A DNA stretch of 64,000 nucleotides from Prorocentrum cordatum. Taxonomy: Eukaryota; Sar; Dinophyceae; Prorocentrales; Prorocentraceae. The translations under genes and the position numbers were made by a program. This document shows, one piece after another, positions 57,306-64,000 of this stretch. The first letter of the stretch is position 1, and each line of letters begins with the position of its first letter. Location of the stretch: positions 73,501 through 137,500 of the forward strand of contig CAUYUJ010001325.1 of assembly GCA_963575745.1 (NCBI GenBank), in the 5' to 3' direction. Under the pieces are notes generated by a model. That model was not told the DNA's origin and did no database searches. It saw nothing but the letters and a program-made list of their open reading frames with translations.

Positions 57306-58145
57306 ACCTGGAAACCAGCCCAGGGATCGATGCCTGGTCTTGCGAGCCTGGGGCGGCGTGATTGAAGTCAGTTTCTCCTCCATTTGGGACCGCACCTGGC
57401 CCTTCCTCTTGCTCCTCCTCGCTCCTTCGGTTCCTCCTCCCCCTCCTCGTTCTTCTTGGCTTCCTTGTGAAGGGGCGAGTCTGGTCCAAGTCAGGTCCCA
57501 CGAGTTTTCCAAGTCTGGTGGGAATCAGGCCCAATTCGGACAGAGCTAGGGGCCACGTAGACTCCCACGGAACACTCCAAGCAGGGGCGCGGCTAGGAGA
57601 TCGTTGGGGGGTTGAGGTGGCCCAGCACTGCTTCTGGCCCGCGGAGAATTGAGGACACGCAAATGTGGATTCGGGCGCGGGGATTAGCGACGGGTCCCGT
57701 TTCCGCACGGAGTTTTGACGGTCTTTCGCCCGTCGCGTCGTGCATTCTTCAGGACTTCAGGGGGTGTGGGCCCCCTTGGGCGGCCACGGCGACGACGGCG
57801 CCGATGACGGCGGCGGCGACCACGCGCGGCCGCGGCCACGACGGCGACGACGGCAGCCGCGGCCACGATGCCGACGACCGCGCGCCCGCGCGGGCCGGAC
57901 AGGCCGCGACGAAGCGCTCCGCCGCGCGGCCCTCGCCGAGGACCGCGCCTGCGAGGGCTACGCCGCGGAGCGCCGACCGCCCGCCCGCCGCCGCCGCCGC
58001 GGGCGCGGTCCCCGCCACCGCCGCCGTCCGCGCCGTCGGCGGCGCCGCTCAGATCAGAGAGAGAGAGCGAGCCGAGACAGCGGTATAGTTCGAGGTTCGA
58101 GGCTCGGGAGGGGGGGTTCGAGGTCCGAGGTCCGAGGCTTTCTGG

Positions 58146-58265
58146 CGAACCCGTCTGCTCTCGGGCGGCTTTCCAGCCCCGGGATGCCTTTCAGCAGCTG
58201 CGCCTCGCCGAGGGCGTGCAGGGGGTGCCCGGATCGTCCCCAACGGCCAGCGGAGACCCAAGTCG
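58146..58265 (+). repeat. Dispersed repeat R4, copy 2
   Basis: tcgggcggctttccagcccc, then cagctgcgcctcgccgaggg and ggatcgtccccaacggcc. Confidence 0.8.
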
Positions 58266-58439
58266 TGGGACGACAGGGGGATTTCAGAGGAGGGCGCCGC
58301 CGAGCGCCCGCTGCTGGTCGCGGTCGCCGCCGCCGCCGTCGGCGCCGTCGGCGTCGTCGCTGGGAGGGAGTTCACAGGAGGGCGAGTTGAGGCAACCTAC
58401 CCTCGTTTTCGCCTCGTGGGGCCTCTGGGGAGGTCCTCG

Positions 58440-58530
58440 TCGCCACGGCTGGATTCGTTTCGGAATTCGGGTCAGGACGTACTCCAGGAGGTCCAGGGAG
58501 CAGCGATATCGGTAACATTTCGGTTTCCCC
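58440..58530 (+). repeat. Dispersed repeat (cgccacggctggattcg), copy
   Basis: Followed by ggaattcgggtcaggacg and ending agcagcgatatcggtaac. Related to 62,572-62,668 and, reversed, 31,575-31,640. Confidence 0.75.
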
Positions 58531-58687
58531 AGGGCGACCTTCCTAGAAGAGGGCGGGTTGAGATTAGCCTTCGGGGGTCCCGCTCGCGGAAAGCTGGCGC
58601 GTCTAGGACCCAGGAGGGGTCGAGGGACCGATTTTGAGGCGTCGTTGTCCCAACTCGCCTTGCTCCGAGGTTCGAGGTTTCCGCACG

Positions 58688-58760
58688 CGTTCGTCGGTTC
58701 TCGGCGGTCTTCCATCCTCGGGATCCGCCCTGCTGCCAGAGGCCCGAGTTCTGCCCCGGA
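58688..58760 (+). repeat. Dispersed repeat R4, partial copy 3
   Basis: tcggttctcggcggtcttcc and cctcgggatccgccctgc, ending gaggcccgagttctg; lacks the central ctgcgcctcgccgag part. Confidence 0.6.
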
Positions 58761-58807
58761 AACCACCTGGCGTCGAAGAGGTCTGGGGCATCGGCGTGTG
58801 GCTCCCG

Positions 58808-58824
58808 TCGTTATTTTCGTCGTT

Positions 58825-58856
<32 letters not shown>

Positions 58857-58886
58857 TTGATCGTCGTCGTCGTCGTTTTGTCGTCG
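58808..58886. repeat. GTC triplet run
   Basis: gtcgtc units with two interruptions. Confidence 0.85.
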
Positions 58887-59149
58887 TCGCCGCCGCAGCC
58901 TCCGCCGCTTCCGCCGTCGTGCTGCCGTTGCCCTCGCCGTGCCGCACTGCTGCTGCTCCCCACGCTCCTCCTGGTCCTCTTGATGGTTCTTCCAGGAGGG
59001 GGGGAGGAGGGTGGGCGACAAGCTAGGTGCGCTCGCGTCATATCTGACGTCCTACACCTCCCTCCCATCACTTACTATGGCGTAGATATCCTCTCTATTC
59101 GCACAGTCGGATGTCGAGCAGGGCAATGATCCCGAGAGGGTGCGTGCTG

Positions 59150-59580
59150 CATCGTAGAGCACGGCATAGCAGGGCGTAGAAAAGAACGGCCGAGCGTTGC
59201 ATGTCACAGCATGGCGTGGCGTTGCGTAGTGCAGCATTGCAGCGCAAAGCAAGGTAACGCAAATAATGGCACCGAACAGCGGCAAATAACACAACATGGT
59301 ATAGCATGACAGGGCTGGAGTTAAACGTGTGTTGGCGATATCTTGGGCCGATTTCGTTTCGATGTCGTTTTGCAGTAAAGGCGGATTGAAGACAAAACGA
59401 AGGAAAACGACAACACAACGAAACCGAAAAACACCGTTTAGGTTCAGCCCTGTAGCATGGCGTGGAAGGTCAAAGCGCCGCATGGCGTAGCATGGCGTAG
59501 CATGGCGTGGCACTGCGTAGGCAAGCACTGCATCTCCTAGCACTGCAGCTGACGGCGCGGCATCGCACAGCGGAACACAC
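59150..59580. repeat. Diffuse catggcgtagcgt-type repeats
   Basis: Short imperfect words (catggcgtag, gcattgcagcgc, gcgttgcgtag) densest at 59,150-59,300 and 59,455-59,580. Similar words appear at 25,930-26,000. Frames read Tyr/Ala/Met/Leu/Cys-rich and are not credible proteins. Confidence 0.6.
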
Positions 59581-59588
59581 GCATAGCA

Positions 59589-59771
59589 TTAAGTCGGGCT
59601 TGTCCCCCTACAGGGGGATTTTCGACGAAAAACAAAGAATACCCCCAAAATGCTCCAAAAAGGTAAAGCAATATTCAAAAATTAGTCCCCTGATTATTTT
59701 TTGGATTATTTAGGGAGTATTTCTTATTTTTTCGTCGAAGATCCCCCTGTAGGGCGACAGGCCCGACTTGA
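59589..59771 (+). mobile_element. TIR element family 1, copy 4
   Basis: 183 bp, the longest copy. Ends ttaagtcgggcttgtccccc and the complement of tcaagtcgggcctgtcgccc; the inverted part extends through cctacagggggattttcgac. Target duplication GCATAGCA / ACATCGCA (59581-59588 and 59772-59779), 6 of 8 matching. Confidence 0.82.
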
Positions 59772-59807
59772 ACATCGCATTCCGTGGCATGGCACTGGAC
59801 ATAATGA

Positions 59808-60050
59808 CGCCAGCGCTGCAGCGGGAGCACGATTCGGAATGAGCGGAAGCGCGGAAATGATGCCAGCGCTGCAGCGGGAGCACGATTCGGAACGAGCGGA
59901 AGCGCGGAAATAAGGCCAGCGCTGCAGCGGGAGCACGATTCGGAACGAGTGGAAGTGCGGAAGTGAGGCCAGCGCTGCAGCGGGAGCAGGATTCGGAACG
60001 AGCAGAAGCCCGAAAATGAGGCCAGCGTTGCAGCGGGGACAACATTTTGA
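59808..60050 (+). repeat. 53-bp tandem repeat, five units
   Basis: ccagcgctgcagcgggagca followed by cgattcggaacgagcggaag and cgcggaaatga. The last unit diverges. Confidence 0.9.
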
Positions 60051-60254
60051 AAAGCAGCCCTAGCGAAAACCCAATTCCCGGGAATCCTGCGTGTAAAGAA
60101 ACAGCGGAAGGGGGCCGACCACCTTCCGGACGCCATCCGGGGAGAGAGGGGAGTATTCGTATTGTATAATTAAAGAGGAGGGCGAGAGGTGGGCCAGAAG
60201 GGCGAGGAGGAGCAGGGGGGGAGGGGAGGACCGCGGACGAGGCTGCATGAGGAG

Positions 60255-60983
60255 CAAACGACACTGTGAGGAGGAGGTCGGAGGAGGACGGAGGAGGAGG
60301 AGGAGGAGGAGCAGCAGGAGGAGGAGGAGGAGGAGGAGGAGGGCCCCGGAGGGGCACTCCCATAAGTGGGGTGTCTGGCCAAAGCGCCCCCTGGCGGAGG
60401 CGGGGGCCGCTGGGCCAAACCCGGTGTCCCTCTCAGGAGTCGTGTGCCGGGAGGTCCGTCTCCTCCCCGTCGTGTCGTCGCCGTCGCTGTCGCGTCTGTC
60501 GTGTCGTGGCGGGTCCCTGGGGTGGGTGGTGGGGGTTTGGTGTTGCTTGGCCCCTGCCCGTTCTGCCGGTGGTCGGGCGTTTCCGGCCGGCAAAACGGCG
60601 CGGGGCAGCTGGCTTACTATTCCAATGCCGCCCGCTTGCGGGGGGCCCGCCCGCGCCGTGAGCGCCCTACAGCCCGCGGCGCGCCGCGGCCGCGGGGGCG
60701 CGCGCGGCGCCCGTTCGGGGGCCCGCTCTTGGGACCATCCGCTGCAAGAGGAGGAGGAGGAGGAGGAGGAGGAGGAGGAGGAGGAGGAGGAGGAGGAGGA
60801 GGAGGAGGAAGGGGAGGAGGAGGAGGAGGAGGAGGAGGAGGAGGAGGAGGAGGAGGAGGAGGAGGACGAGAGGACGAGGAGGACGAGGAGGAAGGGGAGG
60901 AGGAGTAGGAGGAGGAGGAGGAGAAGGAGAAAAAGGAGGAGGAGGAAGAGGAGGAGGAGGACGAGGAGGCAGGGGAGGAGTAG

Positions 60984-61022
<39 letters not shown>

Positions 61023-61160
61023 GTAGTAGGGAGGAGAGGAGGAGGAGGAGGAGGAGGACGAAGGAGGAGGAGGAGGAGGGGAGGCGACGGAGGGAGGAGG
61101 AGGAGAGGAGGAGGAGGAGGAGGGGAGGAGGAGGAGGAGGAGGAGGAGGAGGAGAAGGTG
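60255..61160. repeat. Long GGA purine tracts with a GTA run
   Basis: gga/gag-rich at 60,260-60,345 and 60,745-61,155, with about 13 gta units at 60,980-61,022. The GC-rich part at 60,350-60,740 has no recognised feature. Confidence 0.88.
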
Positions 61161-61690
61161 GAGACCAGGGCACACATGTCTGCAACGGTGCCTTCCCCAG
61201 CAAAGGCCATACAGTGGGAGGGGGCCCATTCCAGGAAGCACGCTTCTCTTTACCAGGGTACCTTGAATTTCTTAGGTTCGTGCTCGGACTGAAGGCTTGC
61301 AACTGTCGTGAAGGAGCCGCCGCTGGCTGGGTACACTGAGTTTCTAGGGCGCTGGGACGATTTGGGGCGCGCGCTCGAAGGTTCAAGAAACCACCGGGCA
61401 CGGGTGGTACCCTGAGTTTCTGGGCTGGCAGGCGCGAAGCAAGAAACCAAACTGTGGCCAAGACACTTCTGCGATTTTCAGGGTTTGATGTCTTTCGATC
61501 GGTTTCAAGAGAATCAGTATTGTTTGCAGCTCTCGCAAATGGCTCTACACTTTTCCACCGCATTTTTGCGCAGTCCGAGTGGCCACTTCCGAAGCGACAG
61601 CGACAGCGCTAGTTCCACAGAGGAATCGAAGATCTTCTAGCACAGCCATTCGAGACAGAACTGCCAGTTTCTGATGGCTTTAAGCAATGT
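61161..61690. other. Short low-repeat region, nothing recognised
   Basis: About 530 bp of ordinary composition between the GGA tract and GC-rich DNA. The minus strand has a frame of about 100 codons before it enters the repeat, without known motifs. Confidence 0.4.
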
Positions 61691-61988
61691 CGAAAAAGAA
61701 GGAGCCTAGGACGACGACCGCGACGAAGACTGCGTTTGCGACGACGACGCCGCCGCCGACGCCAACGCCGGCGACCACAAAGTTCAGGGCCGCGACCACG
61801 CCGACCACGACCATAATCACCCCCACATATAGCCGGCGGCGTCGGCGGCGTCGGCGAAGCGGGCATCGGTGACGACGTCGGCGGCGATGACGCCGTCGGC
61901 GGTGCTGCTACCGTGCTGCTACTGGTTTCCCTCGGCAGGGATGACGTAGGAGGGGGAGGAAAGCGAGGAGGAGGGTGAAGGAATAGGA

Positions 61989-62128
61989 TTAATTCGGGGG
62001 TGTCGTCTACAGGGGGAATTTGGTCGGGGGATTTGTTTGGAGTGTGTTTGGGCATCTTTTGAGTAGTTTTTGAATATGTATTCATTTGTCTTTCAAAATC
62101 CCCGTGTACGGGGACAGGCCCGACATAA
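61989..62128 (+). mobile_element. TIR element family 1, copy 5
   Basis: 140 bp. Left end ttaattcgggggtgtcgtct with acaggggga; right end the complement of ttatgtcgggcctgtcccc. Target duplication GAATAGGA / CAATAGGA (61981-61988 and 62129-62136), 7 of 8 matching. Confidence 0.82.
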
Positions 62129-62129
62129 C

Positions 62130-62552
62130 AATAGGACGAATAGCAGGAACCGATGACGCCGACGGCGCCGCCGAAAGCGCAGACCGCAGCGATGATGCCG
62201 ACGCCGCGGCGGCGCCGAGGACGACGCCGAGGGCGGCGCCGAGGGCGGCGCCCTCGGCAGCGGCGCCGCCGGCGGCGGGGCCGCCGGCCTTGCTGCCCGC
62301 GCGGAGGCCAGCGCGGGCGCGGCCAGCGGCGCTGGCGCGGGCGCCGCCGCGGGCGCCGCCGAGCTTCTGGCGGCCGCAGGCGCTCGACGTCCACTCGGCG
62401 GCGTCGCCGCCGGCGGCGGGGCCGCCGGCCTTGCTGCCCGCGCGGAGGCCAGCGCGGGCGCGGCCAGCGGCGCTGGCGCGGGCGCCGCCGAGCTTCTGGC
62501 GGCCGCAGGCGCTCGACGTCCACTCGGCGGCGTCGGCGCCGTCCTTCAGCAC
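62130..62552 (-). CDS. Candidate Ala/Gly-rich protein with a duplicated unit
   Basis: The minus frame from a Met at 62,552 reads MLKDGADAAEWTSSACGRQK, then two copies of a 43- to 47-residue unit starting DAAEWTSSACGRQKLGGAR and ending GSKAGGPAAGG, then a hydrophobic stretch ALGAALGVVLGAAAASA. Codons in this frame end almost always in C or G. A TIR element (61,989-62,128) now interrupts the 3' side. The plus strand is also open across the repeat, so coding is uncertain. Confidence 0.3.
62262..62530. repeat. 141/129-bp tandem duplication
   Basis: Two copies of a GC-rich block (ggccgccggccttgctgccc to gctcgacgtccactcggcgg); the second lacks a 12-bp gccgcgggcgcc segment. The length difference is a multiple of three. 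Confidence 0.9.
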
Positions 62553-62571
62553 GTTTGGGGGGCCCCCTGGG

Positions 62572-62668
62572 AGGCCCTGTTCGCCACGGCTGGATTCGCC
62601 CTGAAATCCTTGTTGGAACGCACCCCGGGGGAGGCCCGTGCAGCGGCGGTATCGGTATCGGTTTTTGC
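62572..62668 (+). repeat. Dispersed repeat (cgccacggctggattcg), copy
   Basis: Matches 58,440-58,530, ending cagcggcggtatcggtatcg. Confidence 0.75.
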
Positions 62669-63069
62669 CCCGGCGTCAACTACGACGTCGCCAAAGACGT
62701 CGGCGTCATCCTCGGCCCCGTCGTTGTCCCACTCGTTGTCGTCGTGGCAGTGGTTGTGGTCGACGTTGTCGTCGTGATCGTCGTCGGCGGCGCACGCGCA
62801 GAATCCTCGACCCCAATTCCTCCGTCGAGGAGAAGGGCACCACGACTTCCACCACGACGAGGAGCACCCTGAGAGTGCCGTCTGCTGCGCCATGCCTCCT
62901 CGTGCATGCACGGAGGTGGCCTTCATCCCGACGTGATGTGCCCCAGGGCCGCCACGACCGCGACGGCCAGCGCCGACGGCGGCCGCTAGCGCCGAGCGAG
63001 GTGGCGGCCGCCGCCGACGCCGGCCGCCGACGACGCCGCCGAGAGGCGGCGGCTGACCAGTGGGCCTCG

Positions 63070-63292
63070 GTGGATCCCGACGCGTCCGAGGGCCATCTCG
63101 ACTGCGATGACGACGACTATGACGACAAGAGGCCAGCCACTACTTCTTGCACTCTGCGCTGCGGCTTGCGTATGCCGCCAGCGCCCACAGGTTTGTCCCC
63201 AGAGACGAACCTGGCAAAGGTGACGAAGCGTCCGCTTGGCCCGATACTGACAGCAGTTGCACCGACGTGTTTTCACTGTCGCGCGCCTGGGG
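63070..63292 (+). CDS. Candidate exon(s) of an unknown gene
   Basis: After a possible acceptor (gacaagag) the plus frame reads ASHYFLHSALRLAYAASAHR and DEPGKGDEASAWPDTDSSCT without repeat bias. Just upstream another frame gives WASVDPDASEGHLDCDDDDY. The style resembles the short exons of the Mei2-like gene, but I recognise no family and find no linked exons. Confidence 0.3.
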
Positions 63293-63366
63293 CGGCGCCG
63301 AAGGCGCCGCCCGGGGGGCCCAGCGCAGATCCAAGAAATCCGCGCGAAGTTCTGAAAGTTTCTGCT
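63283..63366 (+). repeat. Partial relative of the 53.6-kb inverted repeat
   Basis: ggcggcgccgaaggcgccgc followed by cccagcgcagatccaagaaa and tccgcgcg, related to the centre and inner right arm of 53,634-53,977. Confidence 0.65.
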
Positions 63367-63703
63367 GCTTCTGCCGCTTGTTGTTCATCTACGGTCGGCG
63401 TCAGCATCGTGGCGTCGGCGTCTGCATCGTGGCGTGTGCGTCAGCTTCGTCGTCGGCATCGTGGCGTCGGCGTCGTCGCCTCGAACCGCCCAAAGGCGAC
63501 GCGGCGGCTGCCGCGGTGGAGCGGTGCACCGCGCGGCTGGGGGCGCCGGCGAGGCTCGGCGCCGGCGCGGGCGTGGTGCGGCGGGAGCTTGAGGCGCCTC
63601 GTCCGTCGGGGGGTCGTCGGGGCCGTTTCTTAGAGGATGCCCAGGGCGGCGGGAAGTTTCGGGCTTGAGGCTCGCGGTCGGAAGTTTTTCTGATTCGTAG
63701 GTC

Positions 63704-63815
63704 CTCGGCGGTTTTGTGGCCTCGTGGTGCCTTCCAGCAGCTGCGCCTCGCCGAGGGCGTTCCGCAGGTGTCCGGATCGTCCCGAACGGCCGCCAGAGAC
63801 CCGAGTTATGGTCCC
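63704..63815 (+). repeat. Dispersed repeat R4, copy 4
   Basis: cagcagctgcgcctcgccga, ggcgttccgcaggtgtcc and ggatcgtcccgaacggcc. The last 180 bp of the window beyond it are GC-rich and show no feature. Confidence 0.8.
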
Positions 63816-64000
63816 AGAGCCGCCAGGCGTTGGGGGGCCGACTGGTCGTCGTCGCGGCCTCGGCTCCGGCGTGGCTCCCGCCGCCGCAGCAGCAGGGAGC
63901 AGGTGGGGAGCGGGGCGGGAGCATGAGGATGGCGAGTTGAGACAGCGGCAGCTGGCCTTCGGGGCTGGCACCTCTTTTCTTGGGTCCCGCCGCCCGACAC

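Overview
The window looks like nuclear DNA of a dinoflagellate. Three things read from the sequence support this. First, a Mei2-like RNA-binding domain is cut into very short exons separated by kilobase introns, and five of six acceptors read AG followed by G. Second, there are decayed LINE-type retroelements with a zinc ribbon, endonuclease, reverse transcriptase, RNase H and C-terminal Cys motif in the style I know from dinoflagellate genomes. Third, the DNA is extremely GC- and simple-repeat-rich. No species can be named. Most long open frames here are artefacts of triplet repeats, which stay open in several frames.

Left half (about 1.8-32.1 kb). One plus-strand gene spans the region. Six exons (1778-1862, 5658-5740, 19178-19232, 21355-21387, about 30719-30776, 31818 onward) read in order through the RRM of a Mei2-like protein, from its first helix to the conserved tail after the domain. 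The 5' exons lie left of the window. The introns (3.8, 13.4, 2.1, 9.3 and 1.0 kb) hold almost everything else on this side: three copies of a TIR element, a 163-bp satellite, a 5'-truncated LINE in sense orientation (about 16.5-18.9 kb), a tail-to-tail array of 62-bp repeats, a 1.2-kb GTG tract, and AT-rich microsatellites.

Middle (32-45 kb). A 1.4-kb GAT tract and GGA/GTC tracts come first, then two copies of a second small TIR element. After a LINE 3' fragment and a 148-bp tandem repeat comes a nearly full-length but inactivated LINE on the minus strand (about 45,014 to 39,551): zinc ribbon, coiled-coil region, endonuclease, reverse transcriptase with a destroyed catalytic box, and RNase H.

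Right half (45-64 kb). This is a mosaic of mini- and microsatellites with no confidently identified gene. It includes 45-, 53-, 80-, 90- and 112-bp tandem repeats, a 345-bp near-perfect inverted repeat, two more copies of the first TIR element, and dispersed GC-rich repeats. A few coding-like stretches (56.7, 62.1-62.6 and 63.1-63.3 kb) are given as weak candidates.

The five copies of the first TIR element, four with recognisable 8-bp target duplications, and the second element inserted into a 90-bp array show that short DNA transposons have been active here.
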